NCBI GenBank assembly: GCA_947650365.1
Contig: OX393551.1
Coordinates: 91,734,697 to 91,798,696, forward strand
Length of the DNA: 64,000 nucleotides
DNA from: Chamaelirium japonicum
Lineage: Eukaryota; Streptophyta; Magnoliopsida; Liliales; Melanthiaceae
Reading direction: 5' to 3'
The position numbers and the translations under genes are program-made. Positions within the stretch are counted from its first letter, which is position 1, and each line of letters starts with the position of its first letter. Of the stretch, positions 54,921 through 64,000 are shown one piece after another. A model generated the notes under the pieces. It made no database searches and was not told the DNA's origin. It saw only the letters and a program-made list of their open reading frames with translations.

Positions 54921-55154
54921 AATCCATTCTATTTCATTCGTACGATCCATACTAATTCATTCGCACGATCCATTCTAATTCATTCATACGATCCATTCTA
55001 ATTCATTCGTACGATCCATTCTAATTCATTCGTACGATCCATTCTAATTCATTCACACAATCTATTCTAATTCATTCGTACGATCCATTCTAATTCATTC
55101 GCACAATCCATTCTAATTCATTCGAACGATCCATTCTAATTCATTCGCACGATC
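54921..55154 (-). repeat. Short reverse block
   Basis: R monomers between cassette 4 and a GATC-centred dyad, CACGATCGTATG. Confidence 0.92.
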
Positions 55155-55494
55155 GTATGAATGAATTAGAATGGATACATTCGTACGAAGTAATTAGAAT
55201 GGATCGTACGAATGAATTAGAATGGATCGTGCAAATGAATTAGAATGGATTCATTCGTGCGAATGAATTAGAATGGATCGTACGAATGAGTAAGAATGGA
55301 TCATACGAATGAATTAGAATGGATTGAATTAGAATGAATCGTACGAATGAATTAGAATGGATCGTACGAATGAATTAGAATGGATCGTACGAATGAATTA
55401 GAATGGATTGAATTAGAATGAATCGTACGAATGAATTAGAATGAATCATACCGTACGAATGAATTAGAATGGATCGTACGAATGAAATAGAATG
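55155..55494 (+). repeat. Forward monomer block
   Basis: Two 15-bp short units (near 55323 and 55406) and one CATACCGTACG unit near 55447 lie immediately before cassette 5. Confidence 0.92.
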
Positions 55495-55731
55495 GATTCG
55501 CACGAATGTATCAATTCTAATTCATTCGTACTATCCATTCTAATTACTTCGTACGATCCATTCTAATTCATTCGCACGAATGTATCCATTCTAATTCATT
55601 CGTATGAATGAATTAGAATGGATCATATGAATGAATTAGAATGGATACATTCGTGCGAATGAATTAGAATGGATCGTGCGAATGAATTAGAATGGATCGT
55701 ACGAATGAATTAGAATGGATACATTCGTGCG
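55495..55731. repeat. 237-bp inversion cassette 5 (form B)
   Basis: Form B, with the 27-bp core at 55602-55628 in the same direction as in cassette 2. One R monomer has changed to CATTCGTACTATCC plus TTACTTCG. Confidence 0.9.
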
Positions 55732-56386
55732 AATCCATTCTATTTCATTCGTACGATCCATTCTAATTCATTCGCACGATCCATTCTAATTCATTCATAC
55801 GATCCATTCTAATTCATTCGCACGATCCATTCTAATTCATTCGCACGATCCATTCTAATTCATTAATACGATCCATTCTAATTCATTCGCACGATCCATT
55901 CTAATTCATTCACACTCATACGATCCATTCTAATTCATTCGTACGATCCATTCTAATTCATTCGCACAATCTATTCTAATTCATTCGTATGATCCATTCT
56001 AATTCATTCGCACGATCCATTCTAATTCATTCATACGATCCATTCTATTTCATTCGTACGATCCATTCTTACTCATTCGTACGATCCATTCTAATTCATT
56101 TGCACGAAGGTATCCATTCCAATTCATTCGTACTATCCATTCTAATTCCTTCGTATGTTCCATTCTAATTCCTTCGTACGATCTATTCTAATTCATTCGT
56201 ACGATCCATTCTAATTCATTCGTACGATCCAATCTAATTCATTCGCACGATCCATTCTAATTCATTCATACGATCCATTCTATTTCATTCGTATGATCCA
56301 TTCTAATTCATTCGTACGGTATGGTTCATTCTAATTCATTCGTACGATTCATTCTAATTCAATCCATTCTAATTCATTCGTACGAT
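55732..56386 (-). repeat. Reverse monomer block
   Basis: R monomers with TTTGCACGAAGGTATCC near 56098 and CGTACGGTATGGTTC near 56318. The block ends at the perfect dyad CGTACGATCGTACG. Confidence 0.93.
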
Positions 56387-56503
56387 CGTACGAATGAAAT
56401 AGAATGGATCGTACGAATGAGTTAGAATGGATCGTATGAATGAATTAGAATGGATCGTGCGAATGAATTAGAATGGATCGTACGAATGAAATAGAATGGA
56501 TTC
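56387..56503 (+). repeat. Short forward block
   Basis: Five F monomers between a GATC-centred dyad and a GGATTCGCACGAATGTATCC junction. Confidence 0.92.
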
Positions 56504-56788
56504 GCACGAATGTATCCATTCTAATTCATTCGTACGATCCATTCAATCTCATTCGTAGAATCCATTCTATTTCATTCGTACGATCCATTCTAATTCATTC
56601 ATACGATCCATTCTAATTTATTCGCACGATCCATTCTAATTCATTCATACGATCCATTCTAATTCATTCATAGGATCCATTCTAATTCATTCGCATGATC
56701 CATTCCAATTCATTCGTACGATCCATTCTAATTCATTCGCACGATCCATTCTAATTCATTCATACGATCCATTCTAATTCATTCGTAC
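56504..56788 (-). repeat. Short reverse block
   Basis: R monomers with CAATCTCATTCGTAGAATCC near 56533. It ends in the perfect dyad CATTCGTACGAATG. Confidence 0.92.
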
Positions 56789-59718
56789 GAATGAATTAGA
56801 ATAGATCGTACGAATGAATTAGAATGGATACGAATGGATCGTACGAATAAGTAAGAATGGATCGTACGAATGAAATAGAATGGATTGTACGAATGAATTA
56901 GAATGGATCATACGAATGAATTAGAATGGATTCATTCGTGCGAATGAATTAGAATGGATCGTACGAATGAGTAGAATGGATCGTGCGAATGAATTAGAAT
57001 GGATCGTACGAATGAAATAGAATGGATTGTACGAATGAGATAGAATGGATCGTACGAATGAATTAGAATGGATACATTCATGCGAATGAATTAGAATGGA
57101 TCATACGAATAAATTAGAAAGGATTCATTCGTGCGAATGAATTAGAATGGATCATACGAATGAGTAAGAAAGGATCGTACGAATGAATTAGAATGGATTG
57201 AATTAGAATGAATCGTACGAATGAATTTGAATGGATCGTACGAATGAATTAGAATGGATCGTACGAATGAATTAGAATGGATTGAATTAGAATGAATCGT
57301 ACGAATGAATTAGAATGAATCATACCGTACGAATGAATTAGAATGGATCATACGAAGGAATTAGAATGGATCGTACGAATGAATTAGAATGGATCGTAGG
57401 AATGAAATAGAATGGATCGTACGAAGGAATTAGAATGGATCGTACGAAGGAATTAGAATGGATAGTACGAATGAATTAGAATGGATACCTTCATGGAAAT
57501 GAATTAGAATGGATCGTACGAATGAGTAAGAATGGATCGTACGAATAAAATAGAATGGATCGTACGAATGAATTAGAATAGATTGTGCGAATGGATTAGA
57601 ATGGATCATACGATTGAGTAAGAAAGGATTGTACGAATGAATTTGAATGGATTGTACGAATAAATTAGAATGGATCGTACGAATGAATTAGAATAGATTC
57701 TACGAATGAATTAGAATGGATCGTACGATTGAGTAAGAATGGATCGTACGAATGAATTAGAATGGATTGAATTAGAATGGATTGTACGAATGAATTAGAA
57801 TGGATCGTACGAATGAAATAGAATGGATCGTATGAATGAATTAGAATGGATCGTGCGAATGAATTAGAATGGATCGTACGAATGAAATAGAATGGATTCG
57901 CATGAATGAATTAGAATGGATCGTTCGAATGAATTAGAATAGATTGTGCGAATGAATTAGAATGGATCGTACGAATGAATTAGAAAGGATATATTCGTGC
58001 GAATGAATTAGAATAGATCGTATGAATGAATTAGATTGGATCGTATTAATGAATTAGAATGGATTGTGCGAATGAATTAGAATGGATCGTACGAATGAAT
58101 TAGAATGGATACATTCGTGCGAATGAATTAGAATGGATCGTATGAATGAATTAGAATCGATCGTACGAATGAAATAGAATGGATTGTACGAATAAGATAG
58201 AATGGATTTTGTACGAATGAGATAGAATGGATTGTACGAATGAATTAGATTGGATCGTGCGAATGAATTAGAATTGATCATACGAATGAATTAGAATGGA
58301 TCGAACGAATGAATTTGAATGGATACATTCGTACGAATGAATTAGAATGGATCGTACGAATGAGTTAGAATGGATCGTACGAAGGAATTAGAATGGATCG
58401 TACGAAGGAATTAGAATGGATACGTTCGTGCAAATGAATTAGAATGGATCGTGCGAATGAATTAGAATGGATCGTGCGAATGAATTAGAATGGATCGTGC
58501 GAATGAATTAGAATGGATCGTACGAATGAATTAGAATGGATCATACGAAGGAATTAGAATGGATCGTGCTAATGAATTAGAATGGATCGTACGAATGAAT
58601 TAGAATGGATCGTACTAATGAATTAGAACTGATTGTGCGAATGTATTAGAATGGATCGTACGAATGAATTAGAATGGATCATGCTAATGAATTAGAATGA
58701 GATAGAATGGATCGTGCGAATGAATTAGAATGGATCGTACGAATGAATTAGAATGGATCGTATGAATGAATTAGAATGGATCGTGCGAATGAAATAGAAT
58801 GGATTATATGAATGAGATAGAATGGATCGTACGAATGAATTAGAATGGATACATTAATGCGAATGAATTAGAATGGATCATACGAATGAATTAGAATGGA
58901 TCGTATGAATGAATTAGAATGGATCGTGCGAATGAATTAGAATGGATCGTGCGAATTAATTAGAATGGATCGTACGAATAAATTAGAATGGATCGTATGA
59001 ATGAATTAGATTGGATCGTATTAATGAATTAGAATGGATCGTGCGAATGAATTAGAATGGATCGTACGAATGAATTAGAATGGATCGTACGAATGACTTA
59101 GAATGGATCGTTCGAATGAATTAGAATAGATTGTGCGAATGAATTAGAATGGATCGTACGAATGAATTAGAATGGATACATTCGTGTGAATGAATTAGAA
59201 TGGATTATACGAATGAATTAGAATGGATTGTGCGAATGAATAAGAATGGATCGTACGAATGAATTAGAATGGATCGTACGAATGAATTAGAATGGATCGT
59301 ACGAATGAATTAGAATGGATTGAATTAGAATGAATCGTACGAATGAATTAGCATTGATCGTGCTAATGAATTAGAATGGAACATACGAATGAATTAGAAT
59401 GGATCGTAGAATGGATCGTATGAATGAATTAGAATGGATCGTATGAATGAATTAGAATGGATCGTGAGAATGAATTAGAATGGATCGTACGAATGAATTA
59501 GAATAGATTGTGCGAATGAATTAGAATGGATCGTACGAATGAATTAGAATGGATCGTACGAATGAATTAGAATGGATCGTACGCATGAATTAGAATGGAT
59601 CGTGCGAATGAATTAGAATGGATCGTACGAAGGAATTAGAATGGACCGTATGAATGAATTAGAATGGATCGTGCGAATGAATTAGAATGGATCGTACGAA
59701 TGAAATAGAATGGATTCG
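56789..59718 (+). repeat. Long forward monomer block
   Basis: A 2.9-kb F block. It contains a CATACCGTACG string near 57321, a shortened GAGTAGAATGG unit near 56970, and GGATTTTGTACG near 58204. The latter is a 25-bp monomer form, with GGATTTTGTACG where most monomers have GGATTGTACG. Confidence 0.93.
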
Positions 59719-60105
59719 CACGAATGTATCCATTCTAATTCATTCGTACGATCCATTCTAATTCATTCGTACAATCCATTCTAATTCATTCGTACAATCC
59801 ATTCTAATTCATTCGCACGATCCATTCTAATTCATACGATCCATTCTAATTCATTCGTACGATCCATTCTTACTCGCACAATCTATTCTAATTCATTTGT
59901 ACGATCCATTCTAATTCATTCATACGATCCATTCGTATCCATTCTAATTCATTCGTACGATCTATTCTAATTAATTCGTACGATCCATTCTAATTCATTA
60001 ATACGATCCATTCTAATTCATTCATACGATCCATTCTATTTCATTCATACGATCCTTTCTTACTCATTCGCGTGATCCATTCTAATTCATTCGTACGATC
60101 CATTC
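59719..60105 (-). repeat. Reverse monomer block
   Basis: R monomers with a short CTAATTCATACG unit near 59830 and CTTACTCGCACAATC near 59869. The block ends CATTCTAGAATGG, an R-to-F switch centred on TCTAGA instead of CGTACG. Confidence 0.92.
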
Positions 60106-60676
60106 TAGAATGGATTGTATGAATGAATTAGAATGGATCGTGCGAATGAATTAGAATGGATCGTACGAATGAATTAGAATGGATACATTCGTGCGAAAGA
60201 ATTAGAATAGATGGTATGAATGAATTAGAATGGATCGTGCGAATGAATTAGAATGGATCGTACGAATGAAATAGAATGGATTGTACGAATGAGATAGAAT
60301 GGATCGTACGAATGAATTAGAATGGATACATTCGAGCGAATGAATTAGAATGGATCGTATGAATGAATTAGAGTGGATACATTCGTACAAATGAATTAGG
60401 ATGGATCGTATGAATGAATTAGAGTGGATACATTCGTACGAATGAATTAGAATAGATTGTGCGAATGAATTAGAATGGATCGTACGAATGAATTACAATG
60501 GATCGTGCGAATGAATTAGAATGGATCGTATTAATGAATTAGAATGGATCGTGCGAATGAATTAGAATGGATCGTACGAATGAGTAAGAATGGATCGTGC
60601 GAATGAATTAGAATGGATTGTACGAATGAATTAGAATGGATCGTACAAATGAATTAGAATGGATACATTCGTGCGA
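60106..60676 (+). repeat. Forward monomer block
   Basis: Contains 60182-60455, the inverted partner of 20741-21015. It ends in the GGATACATTCGTGCGAATCC junction. Confidence 0.93.
60182..60455 (+). repeat. Inverted partner of 20741-21015
   Basis: GAGTGGATACATTCGTAC, AATTAGGATGG, then a second GAGTGGATACATTCG are read here on +. Further same-direction copies of this stretch lie near 16370, 21830, 54476 and 62281. Confidence 0.9.
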
Positions 60677-61634
60677 ATCCATTCTATTTCATTCGTACGA
60701 TCCATTCTAATTCATTCGCACGATCCATTCTAATTCATTCATACGATCCATTCTAATTCATTCGTACGATCCATTCTAATTCATTCGTACGATCCATTCT
60801 AATTCATTCGCAGAATCTATTCTAATTAATTCGTACGATCCATTCTAATTCATTTGCACGATCCATTCTAATTCATTCATACGATCCATTCTATTTCATT
60901 CGTACGATCCATTCCTACTCATTCGTACGATCCATTCTAATTCATTTGCACGAAGGTATCCTTTCTAATTCATTCGTATGATCCATTCTAATTCATTCGC
61001 ATGAATGTATCCATTCTAATTCATTCGTACGATCCATTCTATCTCATTCGTACAATCCATTCTATTTCATTCGTACGATCCATTCTAATTCATTCGTACG
61101 ATCCATTCTACTCATTCGTACGATCCATTCTAATTCATTCGCACGAATGAATCCATTCTAATTCATTCGTATGATCCATTCTAATTCATTCGTACAATCC
61201 ATTCTATTTCATTCGTACGATCCATTCTTACTCATTCGTACGATCCATTCGTATCCATTCTAATTCATTCGTACGATCCATTCTAATTCATTCGCACAAT
61301 CTATTCTAATTCATTCGTACGATCCATTCAATTTCATTCATACGATCCATTCTAATTCATTCGCACGATCTATTCTAATTCATTCATACGATCCATTCTA
61401 CTCATTCCTACGATCCATTCTAATTCATTCGCACGAATGAATCCATTCTAATTCATTCGTATGATCCATTCTAATTCATTCGTACAATCCATTCTATTTC
61501 ATTCGTACGATCCATTCTTACTCATTCGTACGATCCATTCGTATCCATTCTAATTCATTCGTACGATCCATTCTAATTCATTCGCACAATCTATTGTAAT
61601 TCATTCGTACGATCCATTCTAATTCATTCGCACG
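60677..61634 (-). repeat. Reverse monomer block
   Basis: R monomers including the 290-bp tandem pair. It ends CACGGTATGATTAG, a CGGTATGATT unit cut by the switch to F. Confidence 0.93.
61100..61630 (-). repeat. 290-bp higher-order repeat, about 1.8 copies
   Basis: CTACTCATT at 61108 recurs at 61398. GTATCCATTC at 61251 recurs at 61541. Both are 290 bp apart. A related stretch lies at about 15482-15660, so the unit pre-dates this tandem copy. Confidence 0.9.
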
Positions 61635-61846
61635 GTATGATTAGAATGGATCGTACGAATGAATTAGAATGGATACATTCATGCTAATGAATTAGAATGG
61701 ATCATACGAATGAATTAGAATGGATTCATTCGTGCGAATGAATTAGAATGGATCGTACGAATGACTAAGAATGGAATTAGAGTGGAAAGTACGAATGAAT
61801 TAGAATGGATACCTTCGTGCAAATGAATTAGAATGGATCGTATGAA
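61635..61846 (+). repeat. Short forward block
   Basis: F monomers with a disrupted stretch GACTAAGAATGGAATTAG near 61764 followed by GGAAAGTACG. It ends CGTATGAATGTATCC. Confidence 0.92.
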
Positions 61847-61934
61847 TGTATCCATTCTAATTCATTCGTACGATCCATTCTAATTCATTCTAATTCACCA
61901 TTCTATTTCATTCGTATGATCCATTCTAATTCAT
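61847..61934 (-). repeat. Short reverse island
   Basis: About four R monomers, one shortened to CTAATTCACCATTC near 61886. It ends CATTGGATCG. Confidence 0.9.
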
Positions 61935-63012
61935 TGGATCGTACGAATGAATTAGAATAGATCGTACGAATGAATTAGAATGGATTGTGCGAATGAATTA
62001 GAATGGATCGTACGAATGAAATAGAATGGATCGTACAAATGAATTAAAATATATTGTGCGAATGGATTAGAATGGATCATACAATTGAGTAAGAAAGGAT
62101 TGTACGAATGAATTAGAATAGATTGTATGAATAAATTAGAATGGATCGTACGAATGAATTAGAATAGATTGTACGAATGAATTAGAATAGATTGTGCGAA
62201 TGAATTAGAATGGATCGTACGAATGAATTGGAATGGATACATTCGTGCGAATGAATTAGAATGGATCGTATGAATGAATTAGAGTGGATACATTCGTACA
62301 AATGAATTAGGATGGATCGTATGAATGAATTAGAGTGGATACATTCGTACGAATGAATTAGAATAGATTGTGCGAATGAATTAGAATGGATCGTACGAAT
62401 GAATTAGAATGGATACATTCATGCGAATGAATTAGAATGGATCATACGAATGAATTAGAATGGATCGTATGAATGAATTAGAATGGATCGTGCGAATGAA
62501 TTAGAATGGATCGTGCGAATGAATTAGAATGGATTGTACGAATGAATTAGAATGGATCGTATGAATAAATTAGATTGGATCGTATTAATGAATTAGAATG
62601 GATCGTGCGAATAAATTAGAATGGATCGTACGAATGAATTAGAATGGATCGTTCGAATGAATTAGAATTGATTGTGCGAATGAATTTGAATGGACCGTAC
62701 GAATGAATTAGAAAGGATAAATTCGTGCTAATGAATTAGAATGGATCGTATGAGTGTGAATGAATTAGAATGGATCGTGCGAATGAATTAGAATGGATCG
62801 TACGAATGAAATAGAATGGATTCGCACGAATGTATCCATTCTAATTCAATGGATCGTGTGAATGAATTAGAATGGATCGTACGAATGAATTAGAATGGAT
62901 CGTACGAAGGAATTAGAATGGATCGTTCGAATGAATTAGAATGGATCGTACGAATGAATTAGAATGGATTGTGCGAATGAATTAGAATGGATCGTACGAA
63001 TGAAATAGAATG
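61935..63012 (+). repeat. Forward block with small reverse island
   Basis: Contains GAGTGGATACATTCG near 62281 and 62332, TGAGTGTGAATG near 62751, and an R island at about 62830-62848 (CCATTCTAATTCAATGG), similar to the island near 20082. Confidence 0.92.
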
Positions 63013-63249
63013 GATTCGCACGAATGTATCCATTCTAATTCATTCGTACGATCCATTCTAATTCATTCGCACGATCCATTCGAATTCATTCGCACGAATG
63101 TATCCATTCTAATTCATTCGTATGATCCATTCTAATTCATTCATACGAATGAATTAGAATGGATACATTCGTGCGAATGAATTAGAATGGATCGTACGAA
63201 GGAATTAGAATGGATAGTACAAATGAATTAGAATGGACACATTCGTGCG
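63013..63249. repeat. 237-bp inversion cassette 6 (form A)
   Basis: Form A, with the 27-bp core starting at 63120. Its F arm has monomers changed to GAAGG and GATAGTAC, and GGACACATTCG just before the right end. Total length is unchanged. Confidence 0.9.
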
Positions 63250-63349
63250 AATCCATTCTATTTCATTCGTACGATCCATTCTAATTCATCCGTACGGTAT
63301 GATTAGATCCATTCTAATTCATTCGCACAATCCATTCTAATTCATTCGC
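63250..63349 (-). repeat. Short reverse block
   Basis: R monomers interrupted by CGTACGGTATGATTAGATCC near 63294, a second truncated CGGTATGATT unit like the one at 61634. Confidence 0.91.
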
Positions 63350-64000
63350 ACGAATGAATTAGAATGGATCGTACGAATGAATTAGAATGGATGGAATTAG
63401 AATGAATCGTACGAATGAATTAGAATGAATCATACCGTACGAATGAATTAGAATGGATCATACGAAGGAATTAGAATGGATCGTACGAATGAATTAGAAT
63501 GGATCGTACGAATGAATTTGAATGGATCGTACGAAGGAATTAGAATAGATCGTACGAAGGAATTAGAATGGATAGTACGAATGAATTAGAATGGATACCT
63601 TCGTGCAAATGAATTAGAATGGATCGTACGAATGAGTAAGAATGGATCGTACGAATGAAATAGAATGGATCGTATGAATGAATTAGAATGGATCGTGCGA
63701 ATGAATTAGAATGGATCGTACGAATGAATTAGAATAGATTGTGCGAATGAATTAGAATGGATCGTACGAAAGAATTAGAATGGATCATACGAATGAATTA
63801 GAATGGATCGTATGCATGAATTAGAATGGATCGTGCGAATGAATTAGAATGGATCGTACGAATGAATTAGAATGGATCGTACGAATGAATTAGAATGGAT
63901 CGTATGAATGAATTAGATTGGATCGTATTAATGAATTAGAATGGATCGTACGAATGAATTAGCATGGATTGAATTAGAATGGATCATACGAATGAGTAAG
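63350..64000 (+). repeat. Forward monomer block running off the window
   Basis: Carries the full CATACCGTACG, GAAGG, GATAGTACG, ATACCTTCGTGC, GAGTAAG string from 63430. The array continues beyond 64000 with no sign of an edge. Confidence 0.94.

Larger units (their letters stand above)
1..64000. repeat. 23-bp satellite array filling the window
   Basis: Every stretch read on either strand resolves into copies of a 23-bp monomer; positions 1201-1223 are an exact consensus copy (A9 T6 G6 C2). Key parts are GAATGAATTAG, AATGGATC and CGTACG. Common variants: CATACG, CGTATG, CGTGCG or TGTACG for CGTACG; GAAATAG, GAGTAAG or GAGATAG for GAATTAG; GAAGG for GAATG. Length variants also recur: a 28-bp form with ATACATTCGTGCG after GG (985-type units, e.g. 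near 1261), a 28-bp form with CATACCGTACG (near 230), a 15-bp form GGATTGAATTAGAAT lacking CGTACGAA (near 109), a 12-bp form GGATCGTAGAAT (near 11057), and a 29-bp form with TGAGTGTGAATG (near 26692). No unique sequence interrupts the array. The family is not recognised. Confidence 0.98.

Noticed and set aside
56380..56392. Promoter, operator or terminator at perfect dyads such as CGTACGATCGTACG
   Set aside because: The dyads follow from monomers meeting head to head; no gene, T-run or promoter elements adjoin them.
58054..58281. 75-codon frame on -
   Set aside because: Satellite translation; includes the 25-bp variant unit near 58204, which only shifts phase.
1..64000. CRISPR array (short repeats with dyads)
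   Set aside because: There are no unique spacers: repeats abut directly at 23 bp, and no cas-like coding sequence is present.
1..64000. Telomeric or subtelomeric simple repeat
   Set aside because: The unit is 23 bp with mixed direction and does not match TTAGGG, TTTAGGG or TTAGG-type repeats; no such runs were seen.
1..64000. CENP-B box or other named centromere motif
   Set aside because: No stretch resembling the CENP-B box core (TTCG…A..CGGG type) was seen; the array has almost no GGG, so this link is unsupported.

Overview
The whole 64 kb window is one satellite-DNA array. No gene, RNA gene, transposon or unique spacer was found on either strand. The building block is a 23-bp monomer; an exact consensus copy lies at 1201-1223 (GAATGAATTAG, then AATG, then GATCGTAC). 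It is about 35% G+C, has one GATC, and has one CGTACG inside the self-complementary octamer TCGTACGA. Nothing identifies the species. A simple satellite of this length, with CpG-decay-like variants and nested higher-order repeats, points to eukaryotic heterochromatin (centromeric, pericentromeric or subtelomeric). That is inference.

The array is not one head-to-tail run. It is a mosaic of blocks that switch strand about 90 times. 'Forward' (F, strand +) means the monomer reads GAATGAATTAG on the given strand; 'reverse' (R, strand -) means it reads CTAATTCATTC. Blocks run from under 30 bp to 4.8 kb (F, 27949-32733). The switch points fall into a few recurring junction types, so many appear to be copied old inversion breakpoints rather than independent events.

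Segmental copying lies on top of this. Tandem higher-order repeats are a 4,231-bp unit in two near-identical copies (40741-49179), a 2,035-bp unit in two copies (28711-32609), a 402-bp unit in about 2.7 copies (32811-33875) and a 290-bp pair (61100-61630). Dispersed copies occur at offsets of about 1.45, 5.5, 11 and 17.3 kb, and one is inverted (20741-21015 against 60182-60455).

The most unusual structure is a 237-bp F-R-F inversion cassette in six copies of identical length (starts 16574, 20379, 22058, 54684, 55495, 63013). At cassette offset 107 a 27-bp monomer segment lies one way round in four copies and the other way round in two.

Layout: 1-12.6 kb is a patchwork of 0.3-1.9 kb alternating blocks; 12.6-23.1 kb is mostly R with three cassettes; 23.1-32.7 kb is mostly F and ends in the 2,035-bp repeat; 32.7-38.1 kb is mostly R with the 402-bp repeat; 38.1-49.2 kb holds a recurring composite module and the 4,231-bp repeat; 49.2-64 kb alternates again with three more cassettes. 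The few open frames (62-104 codons) are by-products of the monomer. Block boundaries were read by eye and may be off by about a monomer.
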